The notes below the pieces were generated by a model. The model was not told the DNA's origin. It was given only the letters and a program-made list of their open reading frames with translations, and searched no databases. This document shows positions 1 to 4,787 of a stretch of 5,500 nucleotides of DNA, in pieces. Each line of letters opens with the position of its first letter. Position 1 is the first letter of the stretch. Source of the stretch: JACPXH01 sp964409225 (GTDB lineage: Bacteria > Patescibacteriota > Minisyncoccia > JACPXH01); assembly GCA_964409225.1 (NCBI GenBank), contig CAYPCM010000038.1:1-5500 (forward strand), written 5' to 3'. The position numbers and the translations under genes were made by a program.

Positions 1-400
1 CAATCCCTTCCACCACGCCGTACGCATTGCCCAACACCACGTTGGCGGTCTTGCGAGCAACGCCGGGAATCTCGAGCAATTCTGGCATGGTCCGGGGAAC
101 CTTACCCCCGAACTTCTCGGAGATGAGCTTGGCCGCGGCGAGAATACTTTTGGCCTTGACGCGGTAAAAGCCAGTTGGCTTTATGTCGCTGGCAAATTCG
201 CTCGGGTCAGCGCGAAGGTAATCTCGGAACGTCCGATATTTCTTGAAAAGCCTGCCCGTAACCTCGTTTACCTTTTTGTCGGTACACTGTGCAGACAGAA
301 TAACCGCAACCAATAGCTCCCAATTGTTCGAGTATTTAAGGAGAATCCCCGCCCTCGGAAACACGCGCTTCAACCGCCGGATGATCTCGGCGGCACGCAT
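1..400 (-). CDS. nth: Endonuclease III (DNA glycosylase/AP lyase), C-terminus cut by window edge
   Basis: This is a base-excision-repair enzyme that removes oxidised pyrimidines and nicks the abasic site. The 133 visible residues align along their length with the HhH-GPD family: an N-terminal helix (MRAAEIIRRLKRVFP), the conserved WELLVAVILSAQCTDKKVN block at about 27-45, and the helix-hairpin-helix LEIPGVARKTANVV at about 109-122. Lys117 in that motif matches the catalytic lysine (K120 in E. coli). The following catalytic Asp (VDTH block) and the four-cysteine iron-sulfur loop lie beyond position 1, so activity and cluster cannot be judged. The family is usually about 210 residues, so roughly a third is missing. 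ATG at 400 is chosen because AAGGA lies just upstream and it gives the usual N-terminal length; an upstream in-frame TTG is possible before a stop. No clear promoter was found. Confidence 0.96.
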   Translation of the reverse strand, partial: MRAAEIIRRLKRVFPRAGILLKYSNNWELLVAVILSAQCTDKKVNEVTGRLFKKYRTFRDYLRADPSEFASDIKPTGFYRVKAKSILAAAKLISEKFGGKVPRTMPELLEIPGVARKTANVVLGNAYGVVEGI

Positions 401-404
401 TTTT

Positions 405-409
405 TCCTT
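405..409 (-). promoter_or_regulatory. Shine-Dalgarno of nth
   Basis: On the minus strand AAGGA sits four A residues before the ATG at 400. The spacing is slightly short, but it is one of only three good ribosome sites before confident genes in this window, and it supports the ATG over the in-frame TTG further upstream. Confidence 0.55.
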
Positions 410-421
410 GACAAACGATTC

Positions 422-448
422 TTGCTTCAAATCAGATTTTGCTATGGT
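422..448 (+). promoter_or_regulatory. Possible promoter for the small plus-strand ORFs
   Basis: TTGCTT (422-427) is followed after 15 bp by TGC-TATGGT, an extended -10 shape (TATGGT at 443-448). A second -35-like TTGACA lies at 408-413, inside the nth ribosome-site region, but no good -10 sits 17 bp after it. The implied start site falls at or just before the GGGAGG ribosome site at 450-455, so the fit is awkward. Weak evidence by eye only. Confidence 0.2.
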
Positions 449-465
449 AGGGAGGAAACCGCCGC

Positions 466-513
466 ATGTCGGCTAAGCAAAATTTCGCACAGCCGCGATA
501 CCTTAAGCCATAA
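466..513 (+). CDS. Possible 15-residue leader peptide or remnant
   Basis: The ORF ATG(466)...TAA(511-513) encodes MSAKQNFAQPRYLKP. It is preceded by GGGAGG at 450-455, ten bases before the ATG, a stronger ribosome site than most real genes here have. It ends 14 nt before the ATG at 528 in another frame. It could be a translated leader, the start of a small gene broken by an indel (the 528 frame is open across it), or chance. I do not recognise the sequence. Confidence 0.2.
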   Translation: MSAKQNFAQPRYLKP

Positions 514-527
514 CGTAGTGGATATAA

Positions 528-679
528 TGGCCCCGAACGCGGCGAGCGAAAGCGGCGAAGACGCCAAAGCCCTAACACCTCACATCATGGCGACCGCGGT
601 TTTGCGTGCCGACTGCGGCGGCTTCAAACACACACAAGTGAAGGCGGGTTTTGCACGAACGGACAACGTCACGGCCTGA
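528..679 (+). CDS. Possible 50-residue hypothetical protein
   Basis: The frame MAPNAASESGEDAKAL... ends at TGA 677-679, overlapping the kelch gene 3' end by 11 bp tail to tail. Support is only statistical: reading codons by hand, first positions are rich in G and third positions rich in G/C, as expected of a coding frame in this DNA. The frame is open back to a TTG at 422, giving up to 85 residues, and a GTG at 519 is also possible. No Shine-Dalgarno precedes 528. No domain, signal peptide or membrane segment is visible and I do not recognise the protein. The overlap with a convergent gene end resembles the DUF192/SIMPL arrangement. Apart from this and the 15-codon ORF, I see nothing in 401-668; no tRNA or known RNA fold was found. 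Confidence 0.3.
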
Positions 680-1637
680 AAACCTCATTCACCCCACTTA
701 CCGACCACCTCGGCCGTTTACCTCCGGCCACCGTATATATGCGCTCGCCCACTACCGTAACGCCGAGCCCATGGCGCGGTGTGGGCATAACGCCTTCCGT
801 AAACCATTCATCCGCGGCTGGCTTATACACATCAATCTCGGCAAATGTCTGGGTGGACGCTTCTCCGCCGAAAACGTAAATTTGTTCTCCGTAGCCAGCT
901 GCGCCTATTGCGCCGCGCTGACGCGGCATATCTTTGACGCTACTCCAAGTTCCTGACATTGTGTCGTACGCCTCCACCGTGGCCAGGTTTTTCGAAAGCG
1001 ACTGCTTGCGGCCGCCTAAGGCATATACTCGACTACCCACAGCCACAACCGCCAGGTGATCGCGAGGCGTTGGCATTGACGCGAGGGCATGCCATCTGTT
1101 TGCAATGGGGTCGTAACGTGCCAGCTCTGCCGTGGCGCCGGTAAACCCAACCCCACCCACCACATAAATGTAATCGCCCACTACCGCTGCCGCAACCGCA
1201 CCTCGGGCGCTGGGCATAAGGGCAAGCTCTGACCACTCGTCTCGCCTAGGATCATACTTCCAGGCCTGACGAGTAGGCACAGTCAGCCATCCCTCCAAAC
1301 CGCCGAACACATACACCTCGCCGCGATGCGCCACCGCCGCAGCATGATGGACGCCTTTCGGCATGACCGCCAGTTTTTCCCAGGTATTGCGCTCTTCGTC
1401 GTAACGCCATAAGGAGTCGCGCGTCCGGCCCCAACCGTCAATGCCGCCAACCACATACACTTGCCTAGATATCGTCACCACGGCCACCTCGCTTAATGCC
1501 TCCGGCAGATTTGCCCGCCGCGTCCAAGCCGCACTCGAGGCCGGCCGCTGCCAAAATGCAATGTCCACCCCGCGCACCTGCCAAAGGTAAATAGCGAAAA
1601 CGAACAGCGCAATTGCTAAATAAACGAATTTGCGCAT
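669..1637 (-). CDS. Membrane-anchored six-blade kelch-repeat protein
   Basis: The 322-residue product starts with a short basic tip and a hydrophobic stretch (about 4-20), read as a signal anchor or uncleaved signal peptide, so the rest should be outside the membrane. The body is a kelch beta-propeller: double-glycine motifs (VVGG, VFGG, VVGG, ALGG, VFGG, VAGG) end near 65, 113, 162, 209, 258 and 306, each except the last followed by a Tyr and then a Trp at the family spacing (RYDEERNTW, KYDPRRDEW, RYDPIANRW, AYDTMSGTW, VYKPAADEW). The last blade is completed by the N-terminal AAWTRRANLP strand, the usual closure of the ring, so six blades appear complete. Kelch propellers are mostly binding scaffolds; no catalytic domain is attached and the ligand is unknown. 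The ATG at 1637 has no Shine-Dalgarno but leads straight into the anchor. Only 29 bp separate it from divergent DUF192. Confidence 0.9.
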   Translation of the reverse strand: MRKFVYLAIALFVFAIYLWQVRGVDIAFWQRPASSAAWTRRANLPEALSEVAVVTISRQVYVVGGIDGWGRTRDSLWRYDEERNTWEKLAVMPKGVHHAAAVAHRGEVYVFGGLEGWLTVPTRQAWKYDPRRDEWSELALMPSARGAVAAAVVGDYIYVVGGVGFTGATAELARYDPIANRWHALASMPTPRDHLAVVAVGSRVYALGGRKQSLSKNLATVEAYDTMSGTWSSVKDMPRQRGAIGAAGYGEQIYVFGGEASTQTFAEIDVYKPAADEWFTEGVMPTPRHGLGVTVVGERIYTVAGGKRPRWSVSGVNEVFRP

Positions 1638-1649
1638 ACGGCAGTCGGA

Positions 1650-1655
1650 TATGCT
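1650..1655 (+). promoter_or_regulatory. Candidate -10 box of the DUF192 gene
   Basis: TATGCT lies 11 nt before the DUF192 ATG in the 29-bp divergent gap. The best -35 (TTTGCG, 1629-1634) is weak and poorly spaced. Read on the other strand, overlapping bases give TAGCAT (1656-1651), a possible -10 for kelch. If correct, the DUF192 transcript has almost no 5' leader. Confidence 0.25.
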
Positions 1656-1666
1656 AAAGTAACTAG

Positions 1667-2218
1667 ATGAAAGCGCTTCTGATCGGACTCATAATTTTAG
1701 GAGTGCTGGCCGCCGGAGTTGCCGCAATCCGGATAAACCCAGCTCAAAAGGACACCTCTATTACCGCCACCTTCACCGACTCGATGGCCCAGCACCGTTC
1801 TGACAAAGCAATACCCGACCTGCCAACCGTAATTATAAAAACCGGCGCGAAAACAGTAGAGGTGCGAGTGGAGCTGTCCGTCACGCCCGAGCAGTGGTCG
1901 GTAGGACTGATGCGCCGCAGTTCGCTGACCGAGAATACGGGCATGCTTTTTGTATTCCCCGACGAGGCGGTACGAGTATTTTGGATGAAGGATACTCTAA
2001 TGCCGCTGGACGTAATTTTTGTCGATGAGTCCGGCAAGATCGTCTCCCTAAAAACCATGACTCCGTGCTTGTATGAAGCCGCTTGTCCAACGTACGAATC
2101 CGATTTACCGGCGCGCTACGCCCTAGAAGTTGCAGCCGGGTTCGCCGCCAAACATGGACTCAAACCAGGCCAAGTAATGGCGCTGCCCCGGCTTAACGGA
2201 TCTCGTACGTTACGGTAA
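1667..2218 (+). CDS. DUF192 family protein, membrane-anchored or secreted
   Basis: The 183-residue product has an N-terminal hydrophobic segment (about 3-21) typical of an anchor or signal peptide, a linker to about 52, then one DUF192 domain. The family hallmarks are all present: EVRVELSVTPEQWSVGLMRR (65-84), the GMLFVFPDE core (92-100), VFWMKDTLMPLDVIFVDESG (104-123), and the closing YESDLPARYALEVAAG (143-158). DUF192 proteins are small, exported beta-barrel proteins of unknown function, common in archaea and bacteria, so no activity is assigned. Cys134 and Cys140 fall in the surface loop TPCLYEAACPTY, and similar cysteines occur in other family members; a disulfide is possible outside the cell. 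There is no Shine-Dalgarno before the ATG. The 3' end overlaps the convergent SIMPL gene by 26 bp. Confidence 0.94.
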   Translation: MKALLIGLIILGVLAAGVAAIRINPAQKDTSITATFTDSMAQHRSDKAIPDLPTVIIKTGAKTVEVRVELSVTPEQWSVGLMRRSSLTENTGMLFVFPDEAVRVFWMKDTLMPLDVIFVDESGKIVSLKTMTPCLYEAACPTYESDLPARYALEVAAGFAAKHGLKPGQVMALPRLNGSRTLR

Positions 2219-2999
2219 TACTGACCGCAATCTCTTGACTGCCCGGCTCAATCGTGGGCGCTCGACCCCCGCCGCCAATGCCCCGCTCGAGATATGCCGG
2301 CGATACGATTGGCGGCACGTAACCGTACTCGCTTATGTTAAGAATGCGTCCCAGCCGCACCCCGGCTTGACTGGCCATGACCGCAGCTTTTTGCCGCACC
2401 TTTTGGAAGGCCTCGGCGCGGGCCGTCTGCTGGAACGGCTCGGGGTCGTCTACGAAAAATGAAATGCCGCCGGTTTGATTCGCCCCGCGTTGAGCCGCAC
2501 CTTCTATAAAGTCGCCCAGTTTGGCGATGTCGCGCACTTTCACCGCTACCTCAACCGTAAGGGTGTAGCCCGCAATTTCCGAAGTTCGCACTTGTTCAAA
2601 TGGGTTTACCGGCTCGCCTGGTCTTGCAATGACCTGACTATACTTGGGATACAAATTGTAATTTGTGGTCGCAATGTCTTTGTCCGCTACACCGGACGAC
2701 TTCAAAAGCGCGACCACCGCGTTCATTTTTTCTGAGTTTTCCAAAATGACCCCGGCGACGGTTTTGCCTTCGGTTACCACCGAAAACGTAATCCGCGCGG
2801 TGTCTGGCCTGGCGTTCGTTTTCCCCTGCGCTTCAACCGAGATCGTGCGGTTCGGCTGCGGACCCTCAATCCCCTGCTGCTGGGTGCGGCCCATCGTCTC
2901 GATGGTAAGCGAGAACAGATACAGCGCGAGCACGCCGCCGACGACTGGCCAGACGCCCCGGCGCACGATGTCAACAAGCGATGGTTGCTGATCGTTCAT
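2193..2999 (-). CDS. SIMPL-domain (DUF541) protein, membrane-anchored
   Basis: The 268-residue product has a cytoplasmic start (MNDQQPSLVDIVRRG), one hydrophobic segment at about 16-33, and a SIMPL/DUF541 domain from about 51 to the end. Family features are RTISVEAQGKTNARPDTARITFSVVTEG (51-78), the Asn-Tyr block TTNYNLYPKYS (111-121) following IA, the second half opening GYTLTVEVAVKVRDIAKLGDFIEGAAQRGANQ (144-175), and the final SQEIAVSITVTYEI. A Gly-rich loop (about 240-246, GIGGGGR) precedes the last strand. SIMPL proteins are exported or envelope proteins, some forming oligomers; bacterial roles are poorly defined, so none is assigned. It lies 33 nt downstream of the exonuclease on the same strand. 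There is no Shine-Dalgarno before the ATG at 2999 and I found no convincing promoter, which suggests co-transcription. Confidence 0.94.
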   Translation of the reverse strand: MNDQQPSLVDIVRRGVWPVVGGVLALYLFSLTIETMGRTQQQGIEGPQPNRTISVEAQGKTNARPDTARITFSVVTEGKTVAGVILENSEKMNAVVALLKSSGVADKDIATTNYNLYPKYSQVIARPGEPVNPFEQVRTSEIAGYTLTVEVAVKVRDIAKLGDFIEGAAQRGANQTGGISFFVDDPEPFQQTARAEAFQKVRQKAAVMASQAGVRLGRILNISEYGYVPPIVSPAYLERGIGGGGRAPTIEPGSQEIAVSITVTYEIR

Positions 3000-3032
3000 A
3001 ATGCGTGGATGATGTGGTTAGGTTAAGTTGCT

Positions 3033-3647
3033 TCACGAGTGGCTACTGCGTAGCCTGGCCATAGAGGCATCCGTTGAGTCGCTTTGCGACTCAACGTCCC
3101 ACCGCACCGGCACCGCCACCGTATCCATGCCGAAATTCGTTTCCACCAAAAGCTCGCCCTGCGCCTTACCGATTTCATACAGCTCCCTCGTCAACCGCAC
3201 ATCATCAAGACAATAGGCCTTAAGCTCATCAATCCGGCCTTCGTGCCAGAACTTAATGGCCTCGAGGCCATGGCTTATTTTTTGCTGACCGAGTGTAGCA
3301 GAAGCCAACCGGTTCAAACTGACGCGATGCCCAACTGCACGAGTAACCTCTTCCATTATATCAAGCACAGGCAGCGCTAATGGATCCACGGTTTTGAGAT
3401 ACGGCGCCAAAACCGGCAGGTCAAACTGCCGAATGTTGAACCCAATGAGCAGCGGCCGTTCGCGCAAGCGCGCTTCGAATGCCGGCAGCTCATGCTCTTC
3501 GTAACAACGCAATTCACCGGTGCGATAATCGTACGCGCCCAACACTGATATTTTCAACAAGCGCAGATTGCCTCGGCCGCCCACCTCGTCGAACGAATGC
3601 TGGGTTTCGAGATCAAAAACGATTTGGTTGCGTTGCAAATTCCCCAT
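3033..3647 (-). CDS. DEDDy 3'-5' exonuclease, stand-alone PolB-like/YprB-type
   Basis: The 204-residue product is a single RNase H-fold exonuclease. The three motifs are complete: Exo I IVFDLETQ (Asp12, Glu14), Exo II LIGFNIRQFDLPVL (Asn71, Asp76), and Exo III AYCLDDVRLTRELYEIG with Tyr145 and Asp149 in the Y-x3-D spacing of the DEDDy subclass; these carboxylates bind the two metal ions. It has no polymerase or other domain. Stand-alone relatives are often annotated as predicted PolB-like exonucleases and resemble Pfam RNase_H_2; the substrate, DNA or RNA, cannot be told from sequence. The conserved fold appears to end near VPVRWD (about 179-184). The last 20 residues are Ser/Asp-rich and are encoded across two hairpins, see separate entries. 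No Shine-Dalgarno precedes the ATG at 3647. It sits 44 nt after DUF5654 with a large palindrome between. Confidence 0.92.
   Translation of the reverse strand: MGNLQRNQIVFDLETQHSFDEVGGRGNLRLLKISVLGAYDYRTGELRCYEEHELPAFEARLRERPLLIGFNIRQFDLPVLAPYLKTVDPLALPVLDIMEEVTRAVGHRVSLNRLASATLGQQKISHGLEAIKFWHEGRIDELKAYCLDDVRLTRELYEIGKAQGELLVETNFGMDTVAVPVRWDVESQSDSTDASMARLRSSHS
3041..3055. repeat. Small hairpin in the exonuclease 3' end
   Basis: GGCTAC, a TGC loop, and GTAGCC form a perfect 6-bp stem six bases before the exonuclease stop codon (minus-strand sense). By itself it could be chance, but it lies 17 nt past a longer hairpin in the same non-conserved tail. There is no T-run on either side, so it does not look like a classical intrinsic terminator. 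Confidence 0.4.
3072..3096. repeat. 11-bp perfect hairpin inside the exonuclease coding tail
   Basis: CGTTGAGTCGC, loop TTT, GCGACTCAACG: a perfect 11-bp stem with a 3-nt loop. On the minus strand it encodes the VESQSDST part of the C-terminal tail, just after the conserved domain ends. In sense it precedes the SIMPL gene, but no T-tract follows. It may be a REP-like unit that landed at the gene end and extended the frame, or an mRNA processing or stability element between two operon genes. Confidence 0.65.
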
Positions 3648-3660
3648 GAATCAGGTGTGT

Positions 3661-3685
3661 CAAAGTAGGGTCTGACCCTACTTTG
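3661..3685. repeat. 25-bp perfect palindrome, REP-type unit
   Basis: Arms CAAAGTAGGGTC and GACCCTACTTTG are exact reverse complements around a single central T. It fills most of the 44-nt gap between the DUF5654 stop (six bases away) and the exonuclease ATG (13 bases away). A stem with a one-base centre cannot close fully in RNA, but a shorter stem with a 3-5-nt loop remains very stable. No T-run of terminator length follows on either strand. The GGGTC-A/T-GACCC core resembles dispersed palindromic units I recall from other bacterial genomes, some associated with REP-type Y1 transposases; this is memory, not a search. One arm and the adjacent bases also spell TTGACA on the minus strand, but no -10 follows. 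Confidence 0.75.
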
Positions 3686-3691
3686 GTGCGT

Positions 3692-3922
3692 TCACTCACG
3701 CGTTAATTTTCCAAGCCGCATTGAAACGATCACGAGCACAAACGTGATAATAAACGCATAGATAAATTTCAGCGCGAGGCCCTGCTGTGCGGGGAAGAAC
3801 TCTTTGACGAGCGCCTGGATCGCCTCGTTCCACGCGAGTGCAACCACGAGCCCGAAAGACGTAAGCGCCAACGTGATGACGCGCTCGAGGAAGACGCGAT
3901 GAACGCGCGGGGTATCTGACAT
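3692..3922 (-). CDS. DUF5654 family two-helix membrane protein
   Basis: The 76-residue protein has a short polar start (MSDTPRVHR), a first hydrophobic helix at about 13-31 holding the family hallmark TSFGLVVALAWNEAIQAL, a hinge EFFPAQQG at about 41-48, and a second helix at about 51-69 (FIYAFIITFVLVIVSMRLGK). Length and two-helix layout match DUF5654, a family of unknown function found largely in archaea and candidate-phylum bacteria; this gene is one of the stronger hints to the host group. It diverges from pyrF across a 142-bp intergenic region. The ATG at 3922 has no Shine-Dalgarno but has a good promoter immediately upstream. It is the first gene of a possible DUF5654-exonuclease-SIMPL unit, although a palindrome after its stop might end or process the transcript. 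Confidence 0.9.
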   Translation of the reverse strand: MSDTPRVHRVFLERVITLALTSFGLVVALAWNEAIQALVKEFFPAQQGLALKFIYAFIITFVLVIVSMRLGKLTRE

Positions 3923-3930
3923 GATGACTT

Positions 3931-3959
3931 ATGATAACCGATCTGCATGCATGTAGCAA
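3931..3959 (-). promoter_or_regulatory. Promoter of DUF5654, implying a leaderless mRNA
   Basis: On the minus strand TTGCTA (3959-3954) and TATCAT (3936-3931) are separated by exactly 17 bp, the optimal sigma-70 spacing. Only eight bases lie between the -10 and the ATG at 3922, so transcription should begin at or within a base or two of the start codon. That agrees with the absence of a Shine-Dalgarno. Confidence 0.55.
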
Positions 3960-3968
3960 ATGCGCTGC

Positions 3969-3997
3969 TTGACGGTACCAATCGCGATTGGTACCGT
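3969..3997 (+). promoter_or_regulatory. Candidate promoter of the pyrFE operon
   Basis: TTGACG (3969-3974, five of six consensus bases) is followed after exactly 17 bp by TACCGT (3992-3997), a weak -10 keeping the key T, A and final T. The predicted start near 4004 leaves a leader of about 60 nt before pyrF. The spacer and most of both boxes are covered by a 26-bp palindrome, so a bound protein would block or remodel this promoter. No attenuator hairpin with a T-run is visible in the leader. Confidence 0.45.
3972..3997. promoter_or_regulatory. 26-bp perfect palindrome, likely operator
   Basis: Half-sites ACGGTACCAATCG and CGATTGGTACCGT are exact reverse complements with no loop. A perfect dyad without a spacer suits binding by a dimeric or tetrameric regulator better than an RNA hairpin. 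It lies in the DUF5654/pyrF divergent region, overlapping the candidate pyrFE -35 and -10, and about 12 bp upstream of the DUF5654 -35. A regulator here could repress pyrFE and affect DUF5654. I do not recognise the motif as a known operator. A dispersed repeat is the alternative. Confidence 0.6.
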
Positions 3998-4051
3998 AAG
4001 ACCGCCATAACGCGCACACCGCTCTTTTCATTCGAAATCAAACCTGCAGAC

Positions 4052-4059
4052 GGAGGGAG
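4052..4059 (+). promoter_or_regulatory. Shine-Dalgarno of pyrF
   Basis: GGAGGGAG ends five bases before the ATG at 4065, a strong site at good spacing. It fixes the pyrF start and contrasts with the minus-strand genes to its left, which have none apart from nth. Confidence 0.8.
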
Positions 4060-4064
4060 ATACC

Positions 4065-4787
4065 ATGGACTGGAAGCAGGAAGCGAGGAACCGCATCATA
4101 CTTGCGCTGAATGCACCGTACGCCAATGAGGGCGCCCGCCTGCTCGAGCGTCTCGGCTCTCGGGTCAAGATCGTCAAACTCCATACGCTGTGTGATGTTC
4201 TAGGCGCCTCGGCCGCGATGCACCTCGTCCACCGCGGCGCGAAACATCGGAAGGGATTCTTCGATTTGAAGCTCCTCGACACCTCCGAGGCCGTCATCGC
4301 TCGCGCGCAGATCGCCAAAGAGGCAGGCGCGAGCATGCTGACCGTGCACGGACGAGGGACGCCCGCGATGATCCGAAGCGCGGTTCTGTACGGCCCCCTC
4401 AACATCTTTGCGGTCATGCGGCTCACCACCGAGGAGAGGTCGACGATTGGAGGCCTGAATGCAGTCGGCGAGTGGGCATCACGCGCCATCAACGCCGGGG
4501 TGTCGGGACTGGTAACGCCGTCAGCAGACCTTCCATTCCTCACCGAAAACATCGTACGCCTCAATCGGAAGGTACCGCTCATCGCACCCGGAATTCGGCC
4601 GGACGGTCAGTCAGCGGACGAGCACGTTTCATCTGCTACTCCCAAGGAGGCCATCCGGAACGGCGCAGATTTCCTCGTGATAGGCCGACCCATCACGCGA
4701 GCACCCGATCCGGTCGCGGCTTTCGACGCAATCGTCGAAGAGGTGGCCGAAGCGCTCGCTGAACGCGAGCATGGGGGGAAACCGTGA
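4065..4787 (+). CDS. pyrF: Orotidine 5'-phosphate decarboxylase, divergent at some active-site positions
   Basis: This enzyme performs the last step of UMP synthesis, decarboxylating OMP. The 240-residue product has family length and a TIM-barrel motif order: IILALNAP (11-18), VKIVKLH (34-40), the catalytic FFDLKLLD (65-72) with Asp67, Lys69 and Asp72 in the D-x-K-x-x-D pattern, MLTVHGRG (91-98), and the phosphate-binding end PLIAPGIRPDG (171-181) and ADFLVIGRPITRAPDP (201-216). Departures from common sequences are LALN where most have LALD, and DTSEA where most have DIPNT, losing the Ile and Thr that the dimer partner usually supplies. The D-x-K-x-x-D motif is shared with hexulose-6-phosphate synthase, but the PGIR and GRPIT blocks and the pyrE neighbour favour PyrF. 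It overlaps pyrE by 4 nt (GTGA), indicating translational coupling. Confidence 0.88.
   Translation: MDWKQEARNRIILALNAPYANEGARLLERLGSRVKIVKLHTLCDVLGASAAMHLVHRGAKHRKGFFDLKLLDTSEAVIARAQIAKEAGASMLTVHGRGTPAMIRSAVLYGPLNIFAVMRLTTEERSTIGGLNAVGEWASRAINAGVSGLVTPSADLPFLTENIVRLNRKVPLIAPGIRPDGQSADEHVSSATPKEAIRNGADFLVIGRPITRAPDPVAAFDAIVEEVAEALAEREHGGKP
4754..4780 (+). promoter_or_regulatory. Hairpin plus Shine-Dalgarno before pyrE
   Basis: GCTCGC, loop TGAAC, GCGAGC (4754-4770) forms a 6-bp stem in the last codons of pyrF. Two bases later GGGGGGAA (4773-4780) serves as the pyrE ribosome site, three bases before GTG 4784. The G-run supports the GTG start over an internal ATG at codon 18. A regulatory role for the stem is only a guess. 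Confidence 0.4.

Noticed and set aside
440..668. Structured RNA gene (tRNA, tmRNA, RNase P or SRP RNA) in the nth-kelch gap
   Set aside because: I looked for a T-loop, CCA end, tag-peptide reading frame and the conserved RNase P and SRP cores and found none.
3661..3685. Palindrome as a rho-independent terminator
   Set aside because: The arms end in three T or A residues only and no U-run follows on either strand, so a classical terminator is not supported.
3947..4129. 60-codon plus-strand ORF spanning the pyrF leader and start
   Set aside because: It runs through the palindrome and the pyrF ribosome site and overlaps pyrF in another frame; it has no ribosome site and no recognisable motif.
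4028..4582. 184-codon minus-strand ORF opposite pyrF
   Set aside because: It is the Arg/Ser-rich antisense shadow expected opposite a GC-rich gene. The plus frame has complete PyrF motifs.
669..4787. TGA recoded to glycine, as in some candidate-phylum bacteria
   Set aside because: Kelch, exonuclease, DUF5654 and PyrF all end at TGA at the expected family length, so TGA acts as a stop.
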